From assembly GCF_030264275.1 (NCBI RefSeq), contig NZ_CP127165.1, positions 422,001 through 486,000 of the forward strand: 64,000 bases of DNA, given 5' to 3'. The notes under the pieces were generated by a model. The model was not told the DNA's origin, did no database searches, and saw nothing but the letters and a program-made list of their open reading frames with translations. Below are positions 50,002 to 58,231 of this stretch, piece after piece. Source of the DNA: Marivivens sp. LCG002. GTDB taxonomy: Bacteria; Pseudomonadota; Alphaproteobacteria; Rhodobacterales; Rhodobacteraceae. Position numbers and translations under genes: made by a program. Every line of letters begins with the position of its first letter. The stretch's first letter is position 1.

Positions 50002-51489
50002 TTATTGGTCGCTCGGCACGGGGGCGGCATCCTGTGCCGTCTCGGTGGTGGTACCTGCGGGCGTCGTCGCGTTCTGCGTCACAAGCGCACCGTCTTCCCA
50101 GTTGCCCGAAGTGGTTTCGCCGGACGCATAGACCATCGTGCCGCTGCCTTGGCGACGACCCGAGCGGAACTGGCCTTCGTAGATGTCGCCGTTCGCATAA
50201 GTCGCTTTGCCCAGACCCGAAATCTCACCGTTTTCCCAAGCGCCAACATAGGTAAAGCCGTCGGGCATGGTCATCGTGCCCGTGCCGTGACGCTGGCCGT
50301 CGAGGAATTCTCCCTCGTAAACCGTGCCGTCAGCATAGGTGGCGATGCCTGTGCCGCTCCGCTGGCCGTTTTCCCAAGAGCCGTCATAGGAATAGCCGTC
50401 AGGATAGGTCATTTTGCCTTTGCCGTGGTTTTTGGCGTTCAGGAACTCGCCCACATAGGTGAGCCCGTTGGGATAGATCGCTGTGCCGAAACCGTTGATC
50501 ACCCCGTTTTGCCATTCCCCGTCATAGGTCGCCCCGTCGGGATAGGTGATCTTGCCCGAGCCATGGGCGAGACCATCAAGGAAAGACCCTGCATAAACCG
50601 ATCCGTCGGGATAGGTGACTTGGCCTTGACCTTCGATGCGCCCCTCGGTCCATGCGCCGATGTAGATATATCCGTCGGTGCCCGTAAATGTGCCTTGGCC
50701 GTGGCGACGATCATCCTTGAAGCCGCCGCTATAGGTGTCGCCGTTGGCATAGGTCACAACGCCCAGACCCTCGCGGCGACCCGCAACGAGATCGCCCTCG
50801 TATACGTCGCCGTTCGATTGCACGAGACGGCCTTTGCCCTCGATCTGACCGTTGACCCAAGTCCCCTCGTAGATCAGCCCGTCGGCCATGGTCAGAGTGC
50901 CTTGGCCTTCGCGTTCGTCATTGGCGAGCATGCCGTCATAAACCGCACCGTCGGGATAGGTGATCTTGCCCTGACCCTCTTTGACGCCGTTGACCCAAGG
51001 CCCCGTATAGGCATAGCCCGAAGGGGCCGTCATCGTGCCGATACCGTGGTGCATGGCGTTGCGGAATGCGCCTTCGTAGGTGATCCCGTTGGCATAGGTC
51101 GCAATGCCTTGGCCCGTGATGTTGCCGTCGAGCCAGTCCCCTTCGTAGGTGCCGCCATCGGCGAATGTGATCTTGCCCGTGCCGTTGGGTTTGCCCGCGG
51201 CGAAGTCGCCTTCGTAGATGGACCCGTTGGGAAAGACCGCCTTTCCCTGACCGCGGATTTCGCCTTCGACCCAAGTGCCGACATATTCGTAGCCGTTGGG
51301 GAGGCGATAGGTGCCCGTGCCGTGCTGTTTGCCGTTCAGGAATTCGCCTTCATAGACGCCGCCGTCTTCGTATTGCTTGGTCTGGACGCTCTGCGCCGAC
51401 GCAGGTGATGCCAGCAGCACACTTGAAACCAGAGTAGCGGTAAGACTGCCCAAAACTGCCCGATTACGAGTCATATTCAGAAATTCCAT
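50002..51489 (-). CDS. exported MORN-repeat protein
   Basis: 495 residues from the ATG at 51489 (an ATG at 51474 is possible; neither has a good RBS). Signal peptide (TRNRAVLGSLTATLVSSVLL, cleaved after ASPASA), then 18 MORN repeats of exactly 23 residues (46-459) of the form YxGxW/FxxGxxxGxGxxxxxxGxx, and a Thr/Ala/Pro-rich tail. Repeats alternate between F and W at position 5. MORN repeats bind lipids or proteins and form long beta hairpin rods. The protein is presumably periplasmic or surface-exposed. Convergent with the SDR gene, one base apart; divergent from nadE. Confidence 0.85.
   Translation of the reverse strand: MEFLNMTRNRAVLGSLTATLVSSVLLASPASAQSVQTKQYEDGGVYEGEFLNGKQHGTGTYRLPNGYEYVGTWVEGEIRGQGKAVFPNGSIYEGDFAAGKPNGTGKITFADGGTYEGDWLDGNITGQGIATYANGITYEGAFRNAMHHGIGTMTAPSGYAYTGPWVNGVKEGQGKITYPDGAVYDGMLANDEREGQGTLTMADGLIYEGTWVNGQIEGKGRLVQSNGDVYEGDLVAGRREGLGVVTYANGDTYSGGFKDDRRHGQGTFTGTDGYIYIGAWTEGRIEGQGQVTYPDGSVYAGSFLDGLAHGSGKITYPDGATYDGEWQNGVINGFGTAIYPNGLTYVGEFLNAKNHGKGKMTYPDGYSYDGSWENGQRSGTGIATYADGTVYEGEFLDGQRHGTGTMTMPDGFTYVGAWENGEISGLGKATYANGDIYEGQFRSGRRQGSGTMVYASGETTSGNWEDGALVTQNATTPAGTTTETAQDAAPVPSDQ
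50113..51354 (-). repeat. 18 tandem 69-base MORN units
   Basis: Each unit encodes 23 residues, with no insertions or deletions over 1242 bases. Aromatic position 5 alternates F/W, giving a 138-base super-period, except where units 7 and 9 carry Leu and units 9-10 break the phase. Confidence 0.85.
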
Positions 51490-51608
51490 ACATTTGCTGC
51501 GCAAGACTAGTGCACCGGCCGACCCGAGACAACGCCCAAGGTATTCAATCGGCTTTTCCTCGCCCTTTAATCTGGTAAAGGTTTTGCGATCAAGTTTGTA
51601 GGACACCG

Positions 51609-53273
51609 ATGACCGAGACCTTCCGAATTACTCTGGCCCAGCTCAACCCTGCCGTGGGGGATCTTGAGGGGAATGCCGCCAAAGCGCGTGCCGCATGGCA
51701 AGAGGCCAAAGAGGCCGGAGCCGATATGATCGCATTCCCCGAGATGTTCATCGCGGGTTATTCGACGCAAGACTTGGTTATGAAACCCGCTTTCCACCAT
51801 GCGGCAATGGCGCGGATCGAGGCTTTGGCGGCGGAATGTTCGGATGGGCCGATCCTTGCCATCGGTGGGCCCTTTTTTGACAAGGGCCGGCTCTATAACG
51901 CCTATCATATATGCAAGGGTGGCAAAGTCGTCGCGCGGCAGCTCAAGCATTTCCTACCCAATTACAACGTCTTCGACGAAGTGCGCCAGTTCAATCGCGG
52001 CGCGATCCAAGGCCCCTATGATGCGGGTCCGCTGCGCATAGGCTCGCCCATTTGCGAGGATGCGTGGTTCCCCGATGTCGCCGAGGCCATGTGCGAAAGC
52101 GGCGCCGAGCTGCTCGTCGTGCCCAATGGTTCGCCCTACTATCGCGGCAAGTTCGACCGCCGCATGAACCACATGGTGGCCCGCGTTGTCGAAAACGACG
52201 TGCCTATGGTCTATGTCAATATGGCCGGCGGTCAGGACGATCAGGCCTTTGATGGCGGGTCCTTCGTGCTTAATCGTGGCGGAAAACTCGCCGTGCAGCT
52301 CCCCGTATTCGAAGAGATGCTGGCCCATGTCGATTTCATCCGCACCGAAGAGGGTTGGGTCGCAGAGGAAGGCCCCAAAGCGCTCTATCCCAGCGAATGG
52401 GAACAGGATTACCGCGCTATGGTGATGACGCTGCGCGATTACCTTGGAAAGACGGGCTTCAAAAAGGTCCTTTTGGGTCTTTCGGGCGGGATCGACTCGG
52501 CGCTGGTGGCGACGATTGCCGTGGATGCATTGGGGAGCGATAATGTGCGCTGCATCATGCTGCCCTCGGAATATACCTCCCAAGGCTCGCTGGACGACGC
52601 GGAGGATATCGCCAAACGGCTTGGGGTCCGCTATGACTATGTGCCGATTTCCGGCCCGCGAGCGGCCGTGACCGAGGCGCTCGGACCTCTGTTCGAGGGA
52701 AAGAAACCCGACCTTACCGAGGAAAATATCCAATCCCGTTTGCGCGGTCTTCTCTTGATGGCGATGTCCAACAAGTTCGGTGAAATGCTCCTTACTACGG
52801 GCAATAAGTCCGAAGTCGCGGTCGGCTATGCCACGATTTATGGGGACATGAACGGCGGCTATAATCCGATCAAGGATCTCTACAAAACACGCGTCTTCGA
52901 AACCTGCCGCTGGCGCAATGCCAATCATCGCGATTGGATGCATGGCCCCGAGGGCGAAGTGATCCCTGTCGCGATCATCGACAAGCCGCCTTCGGCAGAG
53001 CTTCGTCCCGATCAGAAGGACGAGGACAGCCTCCCGCCGTATCCCGTTCTGGATGCGATCCTTGATTTGTTGGTGGATCAGGACGCGAGCGTCGAAGACT
53101 GTGTCGCCAAAGGCTATGATTACGACACTGTCAAGCGCGTCGAGCATCTTGTCTATATCAGCGAATACAAGCGGTTCCAGTCCGCGCCCGGAACGCGGCT
53201 GACCAAGCGGGCGTTCTGGCTCGATCGTCGCTATCCGATCGCGAACCGGTTCAGGGATGCCTCGGGGGTCTGA
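51609..53273 (+). CDS. nadE: glutamine-dependent NAD+ synthetase NadE
   Basis: 554 residues. An N-terminal nitrilase-type glutaminase domain (~1-265: Glu in AFPEMFIAGYS, Lys in QLKHFLPNYNVFDE, Cys in SPICEDAWFP) releases ammonia. The C-terminal synthetase domain (~275-554) has the PP-loop LSGGIDSALVA and TGNKSEVAVGYATIYGDMNG. It makes NAD+ from deamido-NAD+, ATP and glutamine in the cytoplasm. Divergent from the MORN gene. Confidence 0.96.
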   Translation: MTETFRITLAQLNPAVGDLEGNAAKARAAWQEAKEAGADMIAFPEMFIAGYSTQDLVMKPAFHHAAMARIEALAAECSDGPILAIGGPFFDKGRLYNAYHICKGGKVVARQLKHFLPNYNVFDEVRQFNRGAIQGPYDAGPLRIGSPICEDAWFPDVAEAMCESGAELLVVPNGSPYYRGKFDRRMNHMVARVVENDVPMVYVNMAGGQDDQAFDGGSFVLNRGGKLAVQLPVFEEMLAHVDFIRTEEGWVAEEGPKALYPSEWEQDYRAMVMTLRDYLGKTGFKKVLLGLSGGIDSALVATIAVDALGSDNVRCIMLPSEYTSQGSLDDAEDIAKRLGVRYDYVPISGPRAAVTEALGPLFEGKKPDLTEENIQSRLRGLLLMAMSNKFGEMLLTTGNKSEVAVGYATIYGDMNGGYNPIKDLYKTRVFETCRWRNANHRDWMHGPEGEVIPVAIIDKPPSAELRPDQKDEDSLPPYPVLDAILDLLVDQDASVEDCVAKGYDYDTVKRVEHLVYISEYKRFQSAPGTRLTKRAFWLDRRYPIANRFRDASGV

Positions 53274-53442
53274 GGACCGATCCACATCGGTTGGGGCCCT
53301 GTGACATCGCTGCAATAGCGTTTAGGCAGATCGAAGCTGCGCTGCGCATCGAGCTTTGCCTGTAGGGGCGCTTTCGCTAATGCGCATCAAGGGAAACGAG
53401 AACATCGTTTCCCGACCTTTCTTACATTTTGGACCACGGCCA
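53274..53442. other. intergenic region after nadE
   Basis: 169 bases. A weak hairpin ACCGAT-CCAC-ATCGGT sits near 53277-53292 without a U-run. In-frame ATGs at 53356 and 53380 could extend the next gene but lack an RBS. Nothing else seen. Confidence 0.4.
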
Positions 53443-53994
53443 ATGTTGACCATCTACTCGGTGCCCGAGGCGTTTTCGCCTGCTGAATGTGACCGCATTC
53501 TCGAGACTTTCCGCTCTGCACCCGCGAGTGATGCGCGGCTGGTCGGTCAGCGCGAAAACCATAATTTCCGCCGCGCCGATCTTGTCTGGCTTGATGATGT
53601 CGAAGGCACGGAATGGGTCACGGACCGCATTGTGGATCTGGTCCGCGTTGCGAACCGCGAGGTGTTCAATTTCGACATTTCGGACATCGCGGAAAGTCCG
53701 CAAGTCGCCCGTTACGGAGCCGAGCGTCAGGGGCACTTTGTCTGGCACTCCGACATCGGCGAGGGTCAGGTGGCCGCGAAGCGCAAGCTGACCATGGTGG
53801 TCCAACTCTCTGAGCCAGAGGCCTATGAGGGCGGCTTGCTCGAACTTTGGCCCTCGGCTGAGGCGCGGGTGGCGGTCAAGGATCGCGGCTCGATCACCTT
53901 TTTCCCGAGCTATATGCTCCACCGCGTCACCCCCGTAACCAAGGGCGAGCGCTTTTCGATGACACAATGGGCGCATGGGCCTGTGTTCCGCTGA
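53443..53994 (+). CDS. 2-oxoglutarate/Fe(II)-dependent oxygenase (PKHD-like)
   Basis: 183 residues from the ATG at 53443. The double-stranded beta-helix has the iron triad in FVWHSDIGEG (HxD) and YMLHRVTPV (distal His), with Arg in KGERFSMTQW for 2-oxoglutarate. The N-terminal part (YSVPEAFSPAECDRILETF) is typical of prolyl-4-hydroxylase-like enzymes that act on peptides or antibiotics. The substrate is unknown. The start is uncertain (53356, 53380 or 53443). Confidence 0.8.
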   Translation: MLTIYSVPEAFSPAECDRILETFRSAPASDARLVGQRENHNFRRADLVWLDDVEGTEWVTDRIVDLVRVANREVFNFDISDIAESPQVARYGAERQGHFVWHSDIGEGQVAAKRKLTMVVQLSEPEAYEGGLLELWPSAEARVAVKDRGSITFFPSYMLHRVTPVTKGERFSMTQWAHGPVFR

Positions 53995-54006
53995 AATACA
54001 CCTTTG

Positions 54007-54035
54007 CATTGGCGCACAGAGAGTTTGCGCCAATG
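54007..54035. promoter_or_regulatory. inverted repeat upstream of wrbA
   Basis: CATTGGCGCA-CAGAGAGTT-TGCGCCAATG: perfect 10-base arms, 9-base spacer, 12 bases after the oxygenase gene and 66 before wrbA. No U-run follows on either strand, so an operator or a non-canonical terminator. Confidence 0.5.
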
Positions 54036-54100
54036 TGCGAGGACAAGTTCATGACGAGTGACTAACTCTTTGCTGGAAGACACGCAAAGGAGTCCACGAC

Positions 54101-54694
54101 ATGGCAACGCCGAAAATCACCATCGCATTCTATTCGACCTACGGCACCAACCACGGTATCGCTGCGGCTGCGGCCAAGGCGGCTGAAGAAGCGGGCGCCG
54201 AAGTGCGTCTGCGCCGCATTCCCGAAACCGCCCCAAAAGAGGTCGTAGAGGGTCAGGACGCATGGAAAGCCCAAGCCGAGCGCGCCTCGGATATCGAAGT
54301 GATCAGCCCCGATGACCTCAAGTGGGCCGATGGTCTCTTCATCAGCTCGCCCACCCGTTACGGCGGTATGGCTTCGCAGACCCGCGCGTGGCTCGACACG
54401 CTCGGCGGCCTTTGGATGGAAGGTGCATTGGTGAACAAGACCGTCACCGTGACCGCCTCGGCCCAGAACAAGAACGGCGGCACCGAAGGTGCGATCCAGC
54501 AGACCTATGTCTCGGCCATGCACTTCGGCATGATCCCTGTCGTGCCGGGCTATGCCGATGGCGTGAAGTTCGAAGACGGCGGCAACCCCTATGGTTTCTC
54601 GACCCAGCCCGGCGAGCTGTCGGAAGTCGGCGCCAAGTCGGTTGCCTATCAGGCGAAGCGTCTGGTCGAAGTGACCGCCAAGCTTATCGCCTGA
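54101..54694 (+). CDS. wrbA: NAD(P)H:quinone oxidoreductase WrbA
   Basis: 197 residues, flavodoxin-like. FMN phosphate loop FYSTYGTNHGIAAA, SPTRYGGMASQTRAWLDTLG and the ribityl-binding ASAQNKNGGTEGAI are standard for WrbA, a tetrameric two-electron quinone reductase protecting against redox cycling. RBS AAAGGAG. A strong hairpin terminator follows. The inverted repeat upstream could mediate stress control. Confidence 0.95.
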   Translation: MATPKITIAFYSTYGTNHGIAAAAAKAAEEAGAEVRLRRIPETAPKEVVEGQDAWKAQAERASDIEVISPDDLKWADGLFISSPTRYGGMASQTRAWLDTLGGLWMEGALVNKTVTVTASAQNKNGGTEGAIQQTYVSAMHFGMIPVVPGYADGVKFEDGGNPYGFSTQPGELSEVGAKSVAYQAKRLVEVTAKLIA

Positions 54695-54721
54695 TCTGAT
54701 CGGGTGTCATAATCAAACGGA

Positions 54722-54750
54722 GCGGCCCCATTCGGGGCCGCATTCCTTTT
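54722..54750 (+). terminator. terminator of wrbA
   Basis: GCGGCCCC-ATTC-GGGGCCGC (8-base stem), followed by ATTCCTTTT. Confidence 0.85.
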
Positions 54751-54830
54751 GCGCTGCATCCGGGGATGCAGCAGATTGGTCTTTGTGCCCCGCCAAGTCT
54801 CACTTAGGTTGATCCTATGAGAGGTGTGGC

Positions 54831-55259
54831 ATGGCAGAAAACAAGACGAGACCCACGGACACTTCGGTTGTGCAGTTTCTCGGGCAGACCGAGAACCCCA
54901 AGCGCCGCGCCGATGCCTTTGCGCTCGACGCCCTTTTCCGGCGGGTTACGGGGTTCAAACCCAAGATGTGGGGCCCCTCGATGGTGGGGTATGGGTCCTA
55001 TCATTACATCTATGACAGCGGACGACAGGGCGATTTCCTTGCCACCGGCTTTGCGCCTCGCAAGGCGAACCTCTCGATTTATATCATGCCCGGATATCAG
55101 GACTATTCCGCCATTCTCGCGCTGCTGGGCAAGCATAAGACGGGCAAGTCCTGTCTCTATGTGAATAACCTCGAGGACATTGACCTTGATGTCCTCGAGA
55201 CGTTGATCCGCACCGGACTTGCCGATCTTGGGGCCAAATGGCCGGTGACGCCGACCTAG
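54831..55259 (+). CDS. DUF1801 (YdhG-like) protein
   Basis: 142 residues, cytoplasmic. FALDALFRRVTGFKPKMWGP, MVGYGSYHYIYDSGRQGDFL and APRKANLSIYIMPG match the DUF1801 pattern, a small SRPBCC-unrelated iron-chaperone-like fold of unknown role. The stop overlaps the end of the convergent MBL gene by four bases. Single-gene unit after the wrbA terminator. Confidence 0.8.
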   Translation: MAENKTRPTDTSVVQFLGQTENPKRRADAFALDALFRRVTGFKPKMWGPSMVGYGSYHYIYDSGRQGDFLATGFAPRKANLSIYIMPGYQDYSAILALLGKHKTGKSCLYVNNLEDIDLDVLETLIRTGLADLGAKWPVTPT

Positions 55260-56173
55260 CCCATCAATTGATAGCTATGGGGGACAAAGTGATAGCCCTC
55301 GCCGCGCGTCTCGACATAACCCAGTCCGGGGAAGGGCATGTGATATCCGATCAGCGGGATTTGATCCGCAGAGGCCATGTCGAACAGGCGTCTGCGGGTC
55401 GCGGCCGCCGCGGCTTTGTCCATGTCGAAACGGACTTCCCAATCGGGGTGGGCGAGCGAATAGACATAGTGGTTGGCGGTATCGGCCATCAGCAAGAGCT
55501 GTTTGCCGCCCGACTCCAGCATATAGGCCATGTGACCGGGCGTATGGCCTGCGGCGAGCATCGCGGTGATGCCCGAACGAACGGAGCCGCCATCGGACAA
55601 AAAGGTCATCTTGTCGGCCAGCGGGCGCACGTTTCCTTCGAAACCGTCGTTCGCCGCGCCTGCCCAGTGGTCGTATTCGACCTGACCCGTCACATAGGCC
55701 GCATTCTCAAACGTCGGGGCCCCGTCCTGCATCAACCCGCCGATGTGATCGCCGTGCATATGTGTCAGCACCACATGGGTGATGTCCGAAGGCGTATATC
55801 CCGCAGCGGCAAGAGCATGGGTGATGCCGCCTGCGTTGAGGCCTGTGTCGAAGAGGATGCGCTCTTCGCCCGTGTCCACAAGGGTCGGTGTGAAGAAAAA
55901 TTGGGCCATATCCTCGGGCAAGAACGCCTCTTTGCTCACGCGGCTGAACTCCTCATCCGATACATTGAGGCCGAAGATGCTGTGCGGGTCCTCGCGCGGG
56001 GTGGAGCCGGCGAGAAGCGTCGTCACTTTGAATTCGCCAAGTGCAAAACTGCGGTGGGTCGGGAGAGCAGGTGTCATATGGGCCTCTGCAAAAGCGCGTT
56101 GTGCAAAAAGGGACGTCGCCAAAAACGGCGAGGCCAGTCCGGTTGCAAGAAGGTGTCGTCTCGAAAGTTTCAT
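55256..56173 (-). CDS. Tat-exported MBL-fold hydrolase
   Basis: 305 residues from the ATG at 56173 (GGAGGA nearby). Twin-arginine signal MKLSRRHLLATGLASPFLAT, mature periplasmic protein with the zinc motif VVLTHMHGDHIGGLMQ, the bridging Asp in LLLMADTANH, and AGHTPGHMAYMLE. This fits the lactonase/MlhB-like MBL group exported folded with metal. The substrate is unknown; a lactone is possible. The open frame continues upstream opposite gltX but that part is an antisense shadow. Confidence 0.83.
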   Translation of the reverse strand: MKLSRRHLLATGLASPFLATSLFAQRAFAEAHMTPALPTHRSFALGEFKVTTLLAGSTPREDPHSIFGLNVSDEEFSRVSKEAFLPEDMAQFFFTPTLVDTGEERILFDTGLNAGGITHALAAAGYTPSDITHVVLTHMHGDHIGGLMQDGAPTFENAAYVTGQVEYDHWAGAANDGFEGNVRPLADKMTFLSDGGSVRSGITAMLAAGHTPGHMAYMLESGGKQLLLMADTANHYVYSLAHPDWEVRFDMDKAAAAATRRRLFDMASADQIPLIGYHMPFPGLGYVETRGEGYHFVPHSYQLMG

Positions 56174-56329
56174 TTCAATCCTCCAACTAAAGCGGAAAGC
56201 CCGCATGTCTATAGGTTTAGTGCTTGGCTTGGGATTCCACTTCACAATCGAGTTACTTCCTGAGGAAAACTGCTTCATATGGACAAAAGGCTCGTGATGT
56301 GAAAGAGGCTCCCTCAACAGGAGATGATC

Positions 56330-57649
56330 ATGACAACGACCCGTTTCGCCCCTTCGCCGACCGGCTGGATGCACATCGGCAACCTTCGCGCTGCTTTGAT
56401 GAATTTCGCCATTGCCCGACAAAACGGCGGGACGTTCATTCTTCGGATCGATGATACCGATCAAGAGCGCTCCAAGCCCGAATACGTTGACGGGATCAAG
56501 GATGCACTCACGTGGCTTGGGATCACTTGGGACCGGATCGAGTATCAGTCGGCGCGGCTCGCGCAATACGAGGCCGCCAAAGCCAAGCTCATCGACATGG
56601 GCCGTCTTTACGAATGCTTCGAAACTCCGGTCGAGCTCGATCTCAAGCGCAAGAAGCAACTCAACATGGGTAAACCCCCGGTCTATGACCGCGCGGCGCT
56701 TGATCTGAGCGAAGAGGAAAAGGACCGTCTGCGTGCCGAGCGTGGCTCGCATTGGCGGTTCAAACTGGACCGCGAGCGGATCGAATGGACCGACGGTATT
56801 CTCGGCCCGATCTCGATTGATGCCGCTTCGGTTTCCGATCCTGTTTTGATCAAGGAAAGCGGTCAGTTCCTCTATACTCTCGCTTCGGTCGTGGATGATG
56901 TCGAGTTCGGCATCACCAACGTCGTGCGCGGCTCTGACCATGTGACCAATACCGCGACCCAGATCCAGATGATCAAGGCTCTGGGCGGCACTGTGCCCGA
57001 ATTTGCGCACCACTCGCTTTTGACGGGTCCGCAGGGCGAGGCACTGTCCAAGCGTCTCGGCACGCTGGCGCTCAAGGATCTTCGTGCGCGCGGGATCGAG
57101 CCGATGGCGGTGATGAGCCTTATGGCACGTCTCGGCTCGGCTGATCCTGTCGAATTGCGCGCAACCGTTCAGGAGGTGATCGACGGTTTCGACGTGTCGA
57201 AATTCGGCGCGGCTCCGACCAAGTTCGATCCTGCCGATCTCGAGCCGCTGACCGCGCGGATCATCGGAAACAAGCCATTCGAAGAGGTGGCCGATCAGGT
57301 TGCCGCGCTTGGCGTTCCTGCCGAAATCGCACCGCGTTTCTGGGAGGTTGTCCGCGCGAACATTACCTTCCTGTCCGAAATGCCCGAGTGGTGGGAGCTT
57401 TTCTCCAAAGGCGCGACGCCGGATGTCGATGCCGAGGATCAGGAGTTCATCGCCACCGCTTTTTCAATGCTGGGCGAGCCGCCCTATACCGCCGCGACTT
57501 GGGGCGACTGGACCAACGCGGTCAAGGACGCCACGGGTCGCAAAGGCAAGGGGCTCTTTATGCCTCTGCGCAAGGCCGTAACGGGCCGCGCCAAAGGACC
57601 CGAAATGGCGGATGTCATGGAGCTGATGCAGGTCAAGCCGAGCCTCTGA
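56330..57649 (+). CDS. gltX: glutamyl-tRNA synthetase
   Basis: 439 residues, class I aaRS. HIGH-type motif in APSPTGWMHIGNLR, KMSKS-type motif ALSKRLGTLAL, and the Glu-binding LRIDDTDQERSKPEY. Size and the LSKRL motif are those of the second, shorter GluRS (often called gltX2) found in many alphaproteobacteria, which can carry altered tRNA-Glu/Gln specificity. The ATG at 56330 has AGGAG six bases before it; an ATG at 56324 is too close. Followed by a strong terminator. Confidence 0.93.
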   Translation: MTTTRFAPSPTGWMHIGNLRAALMNFAIARQNGGTFILRIDDTDQERSKPEYVDGIKDALTWLGITWDRIEYQSARLAQYEAAKAKLIDMGRLYECFETPVELDLKRKKQLNMGKPPVYDRAALDLSEEEKDRLRAERGSHWRFKLDRERIEWTDGILGPISIDAASVSDPVLIKESGQFLYTLASVVDDVEFGITNVVRGSDHVTNTATQIQMIKALGGTVPEFAHHSLLTGPQGEALSKRLGTLALKDLRARGIEPMAVMSLMARLGSADPVELRATVQEVIDGFDVSKFGAAPTKFDPADLEPLTARIIGNKPFEEVADQVAALGVPAEIAPRFWEVVRANITFLSEMPEWWELFSKGATPDVDAEDQEFIATAFSMLGEPPYTAATWGDWTNAVKDATGRKGKGLFMPLRKAVTGRAKGPEMADVMELMQVKPSL

Positions 57650-57670
57650 GCCAACCGCCGAAAGACAAGC

Positions 57671-57699
57671 AAAAGGAGGGCCTCGCGCCCTCCTTTTTT
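57671..57699 (+). terminator. terminator of gltX
   Basis: AAAGGAGGGC-CTCGC-GCCCTCCTTT, 10-base stem with T-run; ends just before the stop of the convergent GGCT-like gene and could serve both. Confidence 0.9.
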
Positions 57700-57700
57700 G

Positions 57701-58231
57701 TTAGAGCTGCCTGAGATGATCGTCGACGATCGCGCGCTCTTCTTCGCTCAACATCTGGGCGCGGGGATAGAGCGGGTTCGCCCGATCATCGAAAATGGGC
57801 GCCCAGTTTTCCGTGGTTTCAAAGAGATGCTCTGCACCCTTGGGGCCGAATTGCTGGAGATAGCCTTGGACGACCACGTCGAGGTAGCTCAGCAAGATCG
57901 GGTGGTTCCGGTCATAGGTGCTGAAGTGCTCGTCCTTGACCACATAAACCGCCGTGGGTCTGGGTTCCGCAACCAGATGTGTGACATCGTGGCGGGCATA
58001 GCCCTCTTCCCGCTCGTCAAGAGCGTTCCAATCCGCGTTCGGCACATCCGCCGTCACTCCCAGAAGCGTCGTTGCTTCATGCGGTTCGATGGAGAGGAAC
58101 GCCTGTTCGCGCAGGGGGGTGTGCCGCCAGACACGGCGCCACCCTTTGAGCGAGGATTTGCGGGCTTCGGGGTAGCTATGCGTCGAGAGATTGACGAGGC
58201 TTCCGTAACCGAAAAAGCGGGGATGGGTCAT
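57701..58231 (-). CDS. gamma-glutamylcyclotransferase-like protein
   Basis: 176 residues. Starts RFFGYGSLVNLSTHSYPEAR, the glycine-rich phosphate/substrate loop of the GGCT/ChaC fold (YGSL), with the catalytic Glu probably in DEREEGYARHDV. The family forms 5-oxoproline from gamma-glutamyl compounds; the true substrate here is unknown. The ATG at 58231 overlaps the stop of the ABC permease gene (ATGA), so it is the third gene of that operon. A longer upstream frame lies inside the permease and is ignored. Confidence 0.8.
   Translation of the reverse strand: MTHPRFFGYGSLVNLSTHSYPEARKSSLKGWRRVWRHTPLREQAFLSIEPHEATTLLGVTADVPNADWNALDEREEGYARHDVTHLVAEPRPTAVYVVKDEHFSTYDRNHPILLSYLDVVVQGYLQQFGPKGAEHLFETTENWAPIFDDRANPLYPRAQMLSEEERAIVDDHLRQL

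Noticed and set aside
50005-51408. 467-codon + strand frame opposite the MORN gene
   Set aside because: Its apparent 23-residue periodicity only mirrors the MORN repeats on the other strand.
56174-57013. Upstream extension of the Tat-MBL frame opposite gltX
   Set aside because: The twin-arginine signal peptide and RBS place the start at 56173; the extension mirrors gltX codons.
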